Shown: piece by piece, positions 1-8,157 of the stretch
How positions within the stretch are numbered: the stretch's first letter is position 1
Layout of the letters: every line of letters begins with the position of its first letter
Origin: an uncultured Clostridia bacterium
Lineage (GTDB): Bacteria > Bacillota > Clostridia > Christensenellales > UBA1242
NCBI GenBank assembly: GCA_944381175.1
Contig: CALWKD010000020.1
Span: forward strand, 1-64,000
DNA: 64,000 bases
Direction: 5' to 3'
Notes under the pieces: generated by a model
Told to the model about the DNA's origin: nothing
What the model saw: only the letters and a program-made list of their open reading frames with translations
The model's database searches: none
Program-made: the position numbers and the translations under genes

Positions 1-1
1 C

Positions 2-1043
<1,042 letters not shown>

Positions 1044-1081
1044 ATCTTGACACTTTGAGCCAATCATTTTCTAAACTAATA

Positions 1082-1118
1082 AAAAGATAGTGAGCAGTTT
1101 GTCACTATCTTTTGTTTT
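1082..1118 (+). terminator. Intrinsic terminator of the collagen-like gene
   Basis: A perfect 12-bp stem, AAAAGATAGTGA against TCACTATCTTTT, encloses an 8-nt loop and runs into a T-rich tail. It lies about 40 nt after the stop codon. Confidence 0.85.
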
Positions 1119-1174
1119 ATTATTTGTAAAGGCTACGAGCCTTGCGTCTTTTTATTCTCAATTATTGCCAGAAA

Positions 1175-1203
1175 TTGTTAGGAAGAATTTTTTCGTTTAT
1201 GAT
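1175..1203 (+). promoter_or_regulatory. Sigma-A-type promoter of the 1234 lipoprotein gene
   Basis: TTGTTA at 1175-1180 and TATGAT at 1198-1203 are separated by 17 nt. A second possible -10, TATACT at 1203-1208, has no matching -35. Confidence 0.5.
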
Positions 1204-1233
1204 ATACTATTCTTATAAAACTAAGGAGAGTAT

Positions 1234-3246
1234 ATGAAAAAACTTTTTGTTTCATTTGCAATTTCGTGTATGATTCTTATCGCGGGTGTGACGCTTGCTT
1301 CTTGTGGCAAGGAATACACCAATGTGGCGATTTCTGTTGATGCTGAAAGCGACAGTTTAATGCAACTGGTGGTGAAAGTTGACGGAAAGGAAATTGAGGG
1401 CAGGGGCTACAACTTCAACATTGAAACAGGCTCAAATGTGAGAGTGGAACTTGTTGCAAAGGAGCACGGTGTTGACTTTTCCGAGGCAACAGTCACGGTG
1501 AACGGCGTCGGCAGGTCCATCATCAAAAACAGAGATTATGATATGGCGTATGGAAGCGAAGATTTGGTCTACGGCAATTTCACTTTGCCAAATCTTGACG
1601 AAGACTTGAATGTGGTGGTTTCTGGTGTGAAACAAATTTCCATAACCTATGATTTTGATGTCCAAAATGTTGAGGACGAGACAGCGATTGCAAATATGAA
1701 ACTTGCTTATATTGATCCAGATGGAGACGGAGGTTACGAAAGTCTTTATGACTTTGTGACAAACCCTGAAAGCAAAATAACCAGAGAGTATTCAGCGGAG
1801 AATTTCAATTCTTTCAAAATTATTTTTGGAAGAGTTGAAAATGGTGCAGAGATTTTTGACTTAACAAACTCAACTTCCGTTCCTTTCAAATTGAGAGACT
1901 CGGACGGAGTGGAGCAAAACGCGACTTATTCACTTATGAGCAGTGGAGAGTATGTGGTCACTCTTCCAGATGTGACTGAGCAAAGTTACACAATCGTTGT
2001 TGATTTTGCAGATTTGAAATATCAAGAATTTTCAATCACAGTGCCTGACGACAATTTGAATTTTTCGGTCACGGCCCCAGTGTCACTGAATTATTTCACA
2101 GGAGGTGAAGTTGTCGTGGCGAAGAGTGCAGTGAGAGACTCTCTTGTCTATGACAATATGAAGATCTTCTTAAACGACCTCGAACTCCAACTTGACCCAG
2201 AATGCGATGTGGCGGAGGACTCAAACTTAATCTTCCTCATCCCAGAAAATATTACTCCGATTTCGACTTCAATGTATGGTGAAGTATATTACACTTTAAG
2301 AGTCGAGGGAATTGAATACAATGCCGAAAGTTATGAGGTGAGCATTGTGGAAAGCCAAAATCCTGATGTTTTAGCGATGATGAGTCCGAGTCTTTGCTTG
2401 GTCGGTGACAATGGCGAAAATTTGGGAGAAATTCCAAAACAAGACGGCAAATATGTTGTTGTCAAAGGCGAGAAGGTTGCACTGTTTTGGGAGTATAATT
2501 TGAACTCTCAAAATCAAATTATCTCAAAATATGATTTGTATGATTTCGATATACAAATGGGAGATATTGTGCTTGTTGAAGAAACTCCGACACCAGAAGA
2601 GCCAACCGAAGAACCAGTAGAACAGACACCAGAAGTGTTGCTGGATGAGGACAGCGAGCAGGGCACACAAGAACCAGAGGACACTGAGGACGGAGAAGAA
2701 GAGGAAATTCCAACTTATCAGACTGTCATCACAACTCTTTCAATCGGCGGAAAATTGGCTTTGACAGGCGAGACCGATGAGGTTGTGGAACTTGCCGACG
2801 GCTACAATTTGAGAGCGATTTACAATGCAAGCACAGGACGGTTTGACAGTTTGCAACTTGAGTTTAGTTGTGAAAATGACAAAGAAATAAGTTTTTCAAA
2901 TTTCAAAGTTTACAGCGAAGATATCTTGGTCACTCACGATGTGGAAGACGGAAGATTTTCAAGCGTGGAATTTGCTGTGATTTCTGAAGAGACGCTTTGG
3001 AGTCCACTTGAAAAAGGCTCGCAAAAACAAATTGAAGTTGAGGTGGGGCAGGTGGTTGCCTTCAGACTTGTCGGAAGCACATATGCCCTTTCCACCGATT
3101 TCGGCGTGACAGATAATGGGCTTGTCGAAGATGAGGTTGAGGTGGTCACTTACAATCAGGGAGAAAACTATTACACAGAATACAGATTTAAAATCTCTCC
3201 AGTGCAGTTTACCACCACTCCAGAACTTAAGTTTGTTGCGATGTGA
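1234..3246 (+). CDS. Large secreted lipoprotein of unknown function
   Basis: A 670-residue protein beginning with a lipoprotein signal peptide (basic MKK, hydrophobic core, lipobox LASC with Cys at about residue 24), so it should be lipid-anchored on the outer face of the membrane. The ATG is preceded by AAGGAG at good spacing. The body is beta-strand-rich and shows repeated modules of roughly 80-90 residues, probably immunoglobulin-like. A Pro/Glu-rich acidic linker lies at about residues 449-490 (repeats of TPEEPTEEP type) and is followed by one more beta domain. No enzyme motif is visible. It is close in style to the giant lipoprotein at 24505. The next gene starts 10 nt downstream, so the two may be co-transcribed. 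I do not recognise a specific family. Confidence 0.8.
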   Translation: MKKLFVSFAISCMILIAGVTLASCGKEYTNVAISVDAESDSLMQLVVKVDGKEIEGRGYNFNIETGSNVRVELVAKEHGVDFSEATVTVNGVGRSIIKNRDYDMAYGSEDLVYGNFTLPNLDEDLNVVVSGVKQISITYDFDVQNVEDETAIANMKLAYIDPDGDGGYESLYDFVTNPESKITREYSAENFNSFKIIFGRVENGAEIFDLTNSTSVPFKLRDSDGVEQNATYSLMSSGEYVVTLPDVTEQSYTIVVDFADLKYQEFSITVPDDNLNFSVTAPVSLNYFTGGEVVVAKSAVRDSLVYDNMKIFLNDLELQLDPECDVAEDSNLIFLIPENITPISTSMYGEVYYTLRVEGIEYNAESYEVSIVESQNPDVLAMMSPSLCLVGDNGENLGEIPKQDGKYVVVKGEKVALFWEYNLNSQNQIISKYDLYDFDIQMGDIVLVEETPTPEEPTEEPVEQTPEVLLDEDSEQGTQEPEDTEDGEEEEIPTYQTVITTLSIGGKLALTGETDEVVELADGYNLRAIYNASTGRFDSLQLEFSCENDKEISFSNFKVYSEDILVTHDVEDGRFSSVEFAVISEETLWSPLEKGSQKQIEVEVGQVVAFRLVGSTYALSTDFGVTDNGLVEDEVEVVTYNQGENYYTEYRFKISPVQFTTTPELKFVAM

Positions 3247-3256
3247 GAGGTCTAAA

Positions 3257-3601
3257 ATGGAAGGATTTTTTGATAAAGTTTACAGCCTTGTGAAAGAAAT
3301 TCCAAAAGGAAAGGTCGCAACTTATGGGCAGATTGCAAAAATGTTGAACGCACCTCGTTTTTCGCAAATCGTGGGCTTTGCACTGCACTCAAACCCAGAC
3401 CCAAAAACCATTCCTTGCCACAGGGTTGTAAATCGTGAGGGAAGAATTTGCTCTGGTTTTGCCTTTGGCGGAGACGAGGCACAAAGAAAACTTCTCGAAA
3501 GCGAGGGTGTGCGAGTGGATAAAGATGGAGTTGTCGACCTGAAAAAATATCTTTGGAATCCAGAAACCGAAAACAACCCAATGAATGATTTGATGCTTTG
3601 A
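3257..3601 (+). CDS. MGMT-type O6-alkylguanine-DNA alkyltransferase, catalytic domain only
   Basis: A 114-residue protein equivalent to the DNA-binding/catalytic C-terminal domain of Ogt/MGMT. It shows the helix-turn-helix region KVATYGQIAKML and the active-site motif IPCHRVV with its alkyl-acceptor cysteine near residue 54. The N-terminal domain of full-length Ogt is absent. Because the cysteine is kept, this is not a PWHR-type ATL protein; direct repair of O6-alkylguanine by transfer to Cys is expected. The start chosen is the ATG with GAGAGG 7 nt upstream; the longer upstream frame would overlap the lipoprotein gene and does not match the family. It follows the 1234 gene by 10 nt and ends before a shared terminator facing metK. 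Confidence 0.85.
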   Translation: MEGFFDKVYSLVKEIPKGKVATYGQIAKMLNAPRFSQIVGFALHSNPDPKTIPCHRVVNREGRICSGFAFGGDEAQRKLLESEGVRVDKDGVVDLKKYLWNPETENNPMNDLML

Positions 3602-3650
3602 GAGTGAAAGATTTTGAATTTTCTTGAGCAGTTAAAAATTAAAAAAATCA

Positions 3651-3700
3651 AAAAAAAGAGAGGACGGATTGCGTTTTTTGGCAAATTATCCTCTTTTTTT
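3651..3700. terminator. Bidirectional terminator between the alkyltransferase gene and metK
   Basis: An A-rich/GAGAGGA arm pairs with TCCTCTTTTTTT across a loop of about 20 nt. Oligo-A and oligo-T tails on both sides allow use from either strand in this convergent gap. Confidence 0.65.
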
Positions 3701-3757
3701 ATTTGTTTTTTATAAGAAAATGATTTGAGAAATGCTTAGATTTGATAAGAAAAAAGA

Positions 3758-4840
3758 TTAAAGCGAGATGATTTTTTCCCAAGGGAAATTCTCTCTTCCG
3801 AAATGTCCATAACAAGCAGTCTCTTTGTAAATTGGACGCAAAAGGTTGAGTTCTTTTATGATGTTGTCGGGCGAGAAATCAAATCGTTTGTTTACAAGGT
3901 TGTAAATTTTTGTCAGCGAAGTTTTTTCTGTGCCAAAGCAGTTTATGTTCATCGAAAGAGGTTTGTCTAGCCCAATTCCGTATGAGACTTCAATTTCACA
4001 TCGGTCACAAAAACCATTTGCGACGAGATTTTTTGCGACATATCGAGCATAATATGCCCCACTTCTGTCCACTTTTGTGGCGTTTTTGGAACTAAAACAG
4101 CCACCGCCAACTTTTCCGACTCCGCCATATGTGTCCACGACGATTTTTCTCCCCACGCAACCGCTGTCACTGAAACTCCCCCAGATTGTGAATTTTCCGC
4201 TTGGATTGATTATGTATTTTGTAGATTTCTTGACAAGGTTTGCATATTCATCCAGCACAGGAGTGACAACATTTTGCATTATGCGTTTTTGGAGATTTTG
4301 GCAAGTTTCGCTGTGGCTTACGCTGATAAGAATGGTGTCAAAATATATCGGTTTGTCGTTTTCATAACAAACTGAGATTTGGCATTTTGCGTCAGAGAAG
4401 AAATCTGGCTCATTTTGGATGAAGTCATTGTATTTTTTCATCATTTTGTGAGCGACGAGAATAGGAAGAGGCATAAATTCCTTGGTCTCGTTGCAGGCGT
4501 AACCAAAGACAATTCCTTGGTCGTTTGCACAGAGTTTGTCTTTGACGACCGCTTGGTTTATGTCTGGGCTTTGGACGGAGAGTTCTTCAACAATCTTAAA
4601 TTTGTTTGTGTAGCCAATCTTTTTCAAAAAACCTCTTGCGATTGATTTATAATCAATTTCTGCCTTGGTCGTCGCTTCGCCATAGATGAAGAGTTTGTCG
4701 TTTTTAATTGAACATTCCACCGCCATTTGACTGTTTGGGTCTTGTGCCAAAGCCTCATCCAAAAAGGCATCTGCCAAAAAGTCACAGGTTTTGTCGGGGT
4801 GGCCGATATTTACGCTTTCGCTGGTGATAATTTTCTTCAT
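3758..4840 (-). CDS. metK: S-adenosylmethionine synthetase (divergent)
   Basis: A 360-residue MetK that makes SAM from methionine and ATP. Family motifs are present: TSESVNIGHPDK at the N-terminus, SVQSPDIN, DQGIVFGYA, the phosphate-binding region around TYGGVGKVGGGCFSSKN, KVDRSGAYYARYVAKN, and the C-terminal YGHFGRENFPWEK. It is about 25-30 residues shorter than typical MetK. Several otherwise near-invariant positions differ: the usual GAGDQG reads ANDQG, and the usual ARHGGGAFSGKD reads GKVGGGCFSSKN, so an Arg-His pair becomes Lys-Val. The lysines of SSKN and TKVDRS are kept, so activity is still likely. GGAGGG precedes the ATG. Expression is probably controlled by the SAM-I riboswitch immediately upstream. 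Confidence 0.93.
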   Translation of the reverse strand: MKKIITSESVNIGHPDKTCDFLADAFLDEALAQDPNSQMAVECSIKNDKLFIYGEATTKAEIDYKSIARGFLKKIGYTNKFKIVEELSVQSPDINQAVVKDKLCANDQGIVFGYACNETKEFMPLPILVAHKMMKKYNDFIQNEPDFFSDAKCQISVCYENDKPIYFDTILISVSHSETCQNLQKRIMQNVVTPVLDEYANLVKKSTKYIINPSGKFTIWGSFSDSGCVGRKIVVDTYGGVGKVGGGCFSSKNATKVDRSGAYYARYVAKNLVANGFCDRCEIEVSYGIGLDKPLSMNINCFGTEKTSLTKIYNLVNKRFDFSPDNIIKELNLLRPIYKETACYGHFGRENFPWEKIISL

Positions 4841-4861
4841 AATTTTCCCTCCAAATCTAAA

Positions 4862-5047
4862 ATTTGCTTTCTTTCAAAATAAAAAATCCATCAAGAACGA
4901 TGGACTGTTTTCAATATGAACCATCGTTTCAAGCATTAGCACCTTACATTTACTAAATGCGACAACTTGCGAAAGTGTCACAACTATTGCTGTAATGCAG
5001 GTTGCTGTGTGGTCATCGGGCTTGTCCCTTGCACACTCTTTATGGAT
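4862..5047 (-). promoter_or_regulatory. SAM-I (S-box) riboswitch controlling metK
   Basis: Read on the minus strand, the conserved S-box core is present in order: AGGGACAAGCCCGATGA (about 5012-5029), GCAACC (5000-5005) and AAGGTGCTAATGC (4933-4945). P2 closes through GCA/TGC. The P1 3' strand (ATGGTTCAT, 4916-4924) overlaps the antiterminator strand AACGATGG (4921-4928), which can pair with CCATCGTT (4896-4903). That same segment forms the terminator stem TCCATC/GATGGA. When SAM binds, P1 should sequester the antiterminator and let the terminator form, turning metK off. This is the normal S-box logic. Confidence 0.93.
4881..4904 (-). terminator. Riboswitch-controlled terminator of the metK leader
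   Basis: On the minus strand the stem TCCATC/GATGGA has a 6-nt loop and a T-rich tail. It is mutually exclusive with the AACGATGG/CCATCGTT antiterminator. Confidence 0.8.
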
Positions 5048-5053
5048 AGATTC

Positions 5054-5083
5054 ATTTTACATCAATCGTTTTTCTCCTGTCAA
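5054..5083 (-). promoter_or_regulatory. Promoter of the metK leader transcript
   Basis: On the minus strand TTGACA (5078-5083) and TAAAAT (5054-5059) are 18 nt apart, giving a start near 5047, just before the S-box core. Confidence 0.7.
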
Positions 5084-5122
5084 ACATTTTTCGGACAAAT
5101 ATAGGTTTTGCTTTCTTTTCGC

Positions 5123-5151
5123 TTGCCAATTTGTCGAAAAAGTTTTATGAT
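5123..5151 (+). promoter_or_regulatory. Promoter of mscL
   Basis: TTGCCA (5123-5128) and TATGAT (5146-5151) are separated by 17 nt. A perfect palindrome, TATGTTTAAACATA (5151-5164), lies at the expected transcription start, between the -10 and the AGGAG ribosome site. Confidence 0.7.
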
Positions 5152-5174
5152 ATGTTTAAACATAGGAGAAAATT

Positions 5175-5816
5175 ATGAAAAAGAAAGGAAGAATCAAGGC
5201 GTTTTTCGCTGATTTCAAAAAATTCATAAGTAGAGGAAATGTTTTGGATATGGCGGTCGGCGTCATCGTCGGGGGTGCGTTTTCGGCGATTGTGACCGCG
5301 TTTACAAACAAAATCATTATGCCACTGATAAACGCCCTTTTGTCCGCAATTTCGGGAGGTAACGGGCTTGAATCGGCTTACACCTTTTTGAAGAAGGCAT
5401 ACACTGTTGACGGGGCAGGCGAGAGAGTTATTGACCTTGCAAACAGTATTTACATAGATTGGGGAGCATTCATAACGGCGGTTTTGGACTTTTTGATTAT
5501 CGCATTCACTCTTTATGTCGTCTTGAAGATTGCGATGAATGCGAGTGGTTATTTGAAAAAGGCGCAAAAAGTAAGACCAACAAAACAGGAAAAGAAGATT
5601 TTGGCGGAACAAGGCGTGAATATGAAAGACTACAAAGCGGTCATTGCTGCGACTGCAGAACTTCGTGAGAAAAACAAACCTGCACCAGTTCCACCAAAAC
5701 CAACCCAAGAGGAACTTCTTGCAAGCATTTTGGAAGAACTTAAAAAGCAAAACGCTCCAAAGATAGAAGACAGCGTGGCTTCTCAAATTAAGGCACAAAT
5801 TGAGGCGAAAGAATAG
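5175..5816 (+). CDS. mscL: Large-conductance mechanosensitive channel MscL
   Basis: A 213-residue channel protein that opens under membrane tension to release solutes during hypo-osmotic shock. The N-terminal amphipathic helix FKKFISRGNVLDMAVGVIVG and the first membrane helix with its Gly/Ala-rich pore lining are typical. The second membrane helix (about residues 96-118) follows a periplasmic-type loop. The cytoplasmic helix EELLASILEELKKQ near the C-terminus matches the usual bundle helix. MscL is usually 130-150 residues; here there is an extra charged segment of about 50 residues (KKAQKVRPTKQEKKIL and onward, ending in a Pro-rich stretch) between the second membrane helix and the bundle helix. 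AGGAG precedes the ATG. The next gene starts 56 nt downstream. Confidence 0.95.
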   Translation: MKKKGRIKAFFADFKKFISRGNVLDMAVGVIVGGAFSAIVTAFTNKIIMPLINALLSAISGGNGLESAYTFLKKAYTVDGAGERVIDLANSIYIDWGAFITAVLDFLIIAFTLYVVLKIAMNASGYLKKAQKVRPTKQEKKILAEQGVNMKDYKAVIAATAELREKNKPAPVPPKPTQEELLASILEELKKQNAPKIEDSVASQIKAQIEAKE

Positions 5817-5872
5817 GACAAAAAAGATACTCTTAAATTTTTGCTTTTTTGTGACAACATTTGGAGGGGAAA

Positions 5873-6301
5873 GTGAAAGACGGGACAAAAAAGATTGCAC
5901 TTGTGATGGATATTATTTCAGCGGTTGTTACAACTATTTCGACTTCGGTCATTCTAATACTGCTGTTTATTGGGCTTTTAAATGTGAAAGTTAAATCCAT
6001 AGATGTAATTGGAATTTTTATAATTTTGTTTATTATTGTAGCGTTGGCGTTGAGCATTGCGACGATTGTGTTTGGAAGAAGAAGTTTGCGTGATATGAAA
6101 AATGGAATGCGACTTTCAGGTGCGAAAAAAGTTGCCATAATAAGTTTAGTAAATTCTATTGTGCTTTGTAACTTGGCAATAGTATCTTTTGTTAGGAATA
6201 CCGAATCAGTTGTCTTTGTTTCACTTTTGCTGGCAATAATCATTTTTGTTTGCTCAATAATTTTATTTGTTGGAATTAAGGAAGAGAAAAATCAATATTA
6301 A
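5873..6301 (+). CDS. Small multi-pass membrane protein, unknown function
   Basis: About 142 residues with four hydrophobic segments (roughly residues 8-33, 44-64, 84-104 and 112-132) separated by short basic loops such as FGRRSLRDMKNGMR. The layout resembles small DUF4190-type membrane proteins, but I do not claim the family. The GTG at 5873 is preferred because GGAGGGG sits just upstream; the in-frame TTG at 5861 lies before that ribosome site. It lies 56 nt after mscL with a terminator after its own stop, so it may be read through from the mscL promoter. Confidence 0.7.
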   Translation: MKDGTKKIALVMDIISAVVTTISTSVILILLFIGLLNVKVKSIDVIGIFIILFIIVALALSIATIVFGRRSLRDMKNGMRLSGAKKVAIISLVNSIVLCNLAIVSFVRNTESVVFVSLLLAIIIFVCSIILFVGIKEEKNQY

Positions 6302-6309
6302 GATTTTTT

Positions 6310-6336
6310 AAAACCGCTTTAACAAGTGGTTTTTTA
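6310..6336 (+). terminator. Intrinsic terminator after the 5873 gene
   Basis: AAAACC-g-CTT pairs with AAG-t-GGTTTT around a short loop and is followed by a T run. Confidence 0.7.
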
Positions 6337-6360
6337 TTGTAGACATTAGATTTAGAGAAT

Positions 6361-6396
6361 AAAAAAAGCACACAAGACATTGATTTTCTTGTATGC
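6361..6396 (-). terminator. Intrinsic terminator of tRNA-Ala
   Basis: On the minus strand a 10-bp stem, GCATACAAGA against TCTTGTGTGC with one G-T pair, is followed by seven T residues. It lies directly downstream of the tRNA. Confidence 0.85.
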
Positions 6397-6408
6397 CAAA
6401 ATTGCATC

Positions 6409-6485
6409 TGGTGGAGATAGACGGATTCGAACCGTCGACCCCCTGCTTGCAAGGCAGGTGCTCTAGCCAACTGAGCCATACCCCC
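6409..6485 (-). tRNA. tRNA-Ala (anticodon TGC)
   Basis: On the minus strand the 5' end is GGGGGTATGGCTCAGTTGG and the 3' end TATCTCCACCA. A 7-bp acceptor stem with two G-T pairs, a D arm with AGTTGGCTAGAGC, an anticodon stem CCTGC/GCAGG around loop CTTGCAA (anticodon TGC), and a T arm with GGTTCGAATCC are all present. CCA is encoded. Its own terminator follows at 6361-6396. Confidence 0.97.
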
Positions 6486-6655
6486 ATATGCTCTTAAATA
6501 TTACCATTTCAGAAAAGATATGTCAAGAGAATTTTGAAAATTTTGGAATTTTTTTATCATAATGTGCATTAGATGGGCGAGGGAAACGGCAGAGAAAAAG
6601 AAAAAATGCCCAAAGAACAGGCATTTTCGAGTTAAATTTTGCGACAACTTTCCGA

Positions 6656-7042
6656 TTATGTGTAAAACTCTGTGACATTAACGCCGTGAATTTGTCTTTC
6701 TTGTTCAACATAGTTTGAAAGCATATCTCTCACTCTGAATGGGTCTTTGATGTTTTTCAAAACGAGAGTTGGTCTGGTCTCATCGTTGCTTTGCAAAACG
6801 ACAGTGCCAGTATTCACCAATTTCCCAAACAGAGATTGTCTGAGCACGATGTCGCAAACTCTGTAAAGGTTTACTTCTTCAATGTGTGAATAGGTGAATC
6901 CAACATCTGAGAAAATTTTAAACCAAGCACCAGGTTTTCTTACCAATCTATATCTTGTGAAAGAGAGAGGCATACCCCAAAATCTTTTTCTGTCCTTCCA
7001 AACGAGTTCTGTTCCTTCTCCATATTTCTTTTCAACGTTCAT
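6656..7042 (-). CDS. Bacterial PH-domain protein (YdbS/YdbT-like bPH2)
   Basis: A 128-residue soluble protein matching the bacterial PH-like domain family: a tryptophan-containing first strand, a central segment HIEEVNLYRVCDIVLRQSLF, then GTVVLQS and LKNIKDPFRVRDML. This order (beta strands with the I-x-L-x-R-I-x-D-V-like helix turn, then NI-x-D/N-P) is typical of bPH2. The start at 7042 is chosen because AAAGGAG lies 8 nt upstream; an in-frame extension upstream is hydrophobic and lacks a ribosome site. Unlike many bPH2 proteins it has no membrane helices. Its role is unknown; membrane-associated signalling or stress response is common for the family. Confidence 0.75.
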   Translation of the reverse strand: MNVEKKYGEGTELVWKDRKRFWGMPLSFTRYRLVRKPGAWFKIFSDVGFTYSHIEEVNLYRVCDIVLRQSLFGKLVNTGTVVLQSNDETRPTLVLKNIKDPFRVRDMLSNYVEQERQIHGVNVTEFYT

Positions 7043-7165
7043 TTGCAAATCTCCTTTTATTAGATATAATACACCAAATTGACGAAAAAGTAAAGAGAAT
7101 GCAAAAAATTTTTGCTTTGTATGCAATTTCTGCTCAGAAATTTGCAAGTTTTTGCAAAGAAAAAA

Positions 7166-7199
7166 AATAAAGCCCCAAAAAAGATTTAGGGACTTTATT
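7166..7199 (-). terminator. Terminator of the Cys-rich mini-protein gene
   Basis: On the minus strand AATAAAGTCCC pairs with GGGGCTTTATT around an 11-12-nt loop, followed by a T run. It begins 15 nt after the stop codon. Confidence 0.8.
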
Positions 7200-7213
7200 T
7201 CGGTTTTTATGGA

Positions 7214-7414
7214 TTATTTACAGCCGAAGCCACAGTTTGAGAGCAAGAGCAAAATCAAAATTGTTCCGCAATCAACATTTATGCCGTCTTTCATAAACCC
7301 ACAGCCACAGTTTTGTAAGAGCAAAAGCAAGAAGATAAGCGAACAGCAGTCAAATCCGCCGTTGCAGTTGTCTCTGCCTACATCTCCACAGTTTGAGCCT
7401 CCGAAAAAGTTCAT
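7214..7414 (-). CDS. Cys/Gly-rich mini-protein with two hydrophobic repeats
   Basis: A 66-residue protein with a near-perfect ribosome site (AGGAGG, 6 nt before ATG) and its own terminator, so it is very likely real. It contains two copies of one unit: Asp-Cys, an 8-10-residue Leu/Ile run, Asn-Cys-Gly, then Gly/Phe/Cys (CCSLIFLLLLLQNCGCGF and CGTILILLLLSNCGFGC). Eight to nine cysteines flank the hydrophobic runs. Small Cys/Gly proteins with a central hydrophobic run occur in spore-forming Bacillota (for example YjcZ-like proteins), but I do not assign this one. Possible roles are a spore-coat or membrane mini-protein. A longer frame on the plus strand across the same bases lacks a ribosome site and is low-complexity, so I reject it. 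Confidence 0.72.
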   Translation of the reverse strand: MNFFGGSNCGDVGRDNCNGGFDCCSLIFLLLLLQNCGCGFMKDGINVDCGTILILLLLSNCGFGCK

Positions 7415-7543
7415 TTGTGCCTCCTAAAAAATTTCTTATGTACGACTTTTATGTGTAAAAGGTATCTACACATTAACAATGTATTAAATTGCATAAAAAA
7501 ATGTGAAAGAGAACACAATAAAAAAAGAAAATGTCAAAATTGC

Positions 7544-7575
7544 TTGACGCGGGGAGGGGGGGGGATTTTGATATC
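7544..7575 (+). promoter_or_regulatory. Possible promoter with a G-tract in the spacer
   Basis: TTGACG (7544-7549) is followed by a run of 14 bases that is G except for one A (7551-7564) and then by weak -10 candidates (TTTGAT at 7567 with a 17-nt spacer, or GATATC at 7570 with 20 nt). The gene begins at 7595. Confidence 0.4.
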
Positions 7576-7594
7576 CTATGCACAGGAGGTATTT

Positions 7595-8047
7595 ATGAAG
7601 AAAAAGATTTTAACCATTTTGGCTTGCTTTGTGTTTGTCTTTGTTGGAGGGTTTGCTTTGACGGCGTGCGGAGATGAAGAGTCTGCACCAGAAGTTGTGA
7701 CTGATGTGACCCAATTGTTTGAAAATGGAGTGGTTGACCAAGCAGGTTATGCCGAAAACGACGGGGAACAAACTCTCAACAATGTTAATATTATTTTCAG
7801 AAAGAGTCCGACTGATATGGATGTGACATATCAAGGCGAAGAGATTGAGATGGAGGTGTCAACAGTTGAAGATTATGACGGACCAGACTCTGGCGTGACA
7901 GTCTACAACTATTTGTATGAATTTGAGACTCCTGTTGACAAAACTGCTTATGATGCAAATCCAATCACAATTCGCTGCACAGTTGATGGCACAACATATG
8001 AGTTTACTCTCACAACTGACTTGACCGAGAGGATGTTCGGTTTTTAA
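7595..8047 (+). CDS. Small secreted lipoprotein, unknown function
   Basis: A 150-residue protein with a classical lipoprotein signal: MKKK, hydrophobic core, lipobox LTAC with Cys at about residue 25, then GDEES. The mature part of about 125 residues is acidic and beta-rich and matches no family I know. The ATG is preceded by AGGAGG (in CACAGGAGGT), which is why the longer upstream frame is not used. It is a single-gene transcript with a terminator after it. The upstream region contains an unusual G-tract that may affect promoter strength. Confidence 0.8.
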   Translation: MKKKILTILACFVFVFVGGFALTACGDEESAPEVVTDVTQLFENGVVDQAGYAENDGEQTLNNVNIIFRKSPTDMDVTYQGEEIEMEVSTVEDYDGPDSGVTVYNYLYEFETPVDKTAYDANPITIRCTVDGTTYEFTLTTDLTERMFGF

Positions 8048-8092
8048 GTCGGAATAGTTGCTTTCGACAAGCATAAATATTGAATAATGAAA

Positions 8093-8124
8093 AAAGACTT
8101 TGCGTTTTTGCAGAGTCTTTTTTT
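8093..8124 (+). terminator. Intrinsic terminator of the 7595 lipoprotein gene
   Basis: AAAGACTTTGC pairs with GCAGAGTCTTT (one mismatch) around a T-rich loop, followed by a T run. Confidence 0.85.
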
Positions 8125-8157
8125 GTTCCGAGGTTGAGAGTTGTTTGTTAGAGAGAA

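Noticed and set aside
1129-1143. Hairpin AAGGCT-acg-AGCCTT as a second terminator
   Set aside because: It is short with a 3-nt loop and its T run is interrupted; the stronger terminator lies just upstream.
5861-5872. TTG at 5861 as start of the small membrane protein
   Set aside because: The GGAGGGG ribosome site lies after this codon and before the GTG at 5873.
7152-7427. Plus-strand 91-codon frame opposite the Cys-rich mini-protein
   Set aside because: It has no ribosome site, contains the minus-strand terminator, and gives a low-complexity Lys/Ser/Pro/Gln peptide.
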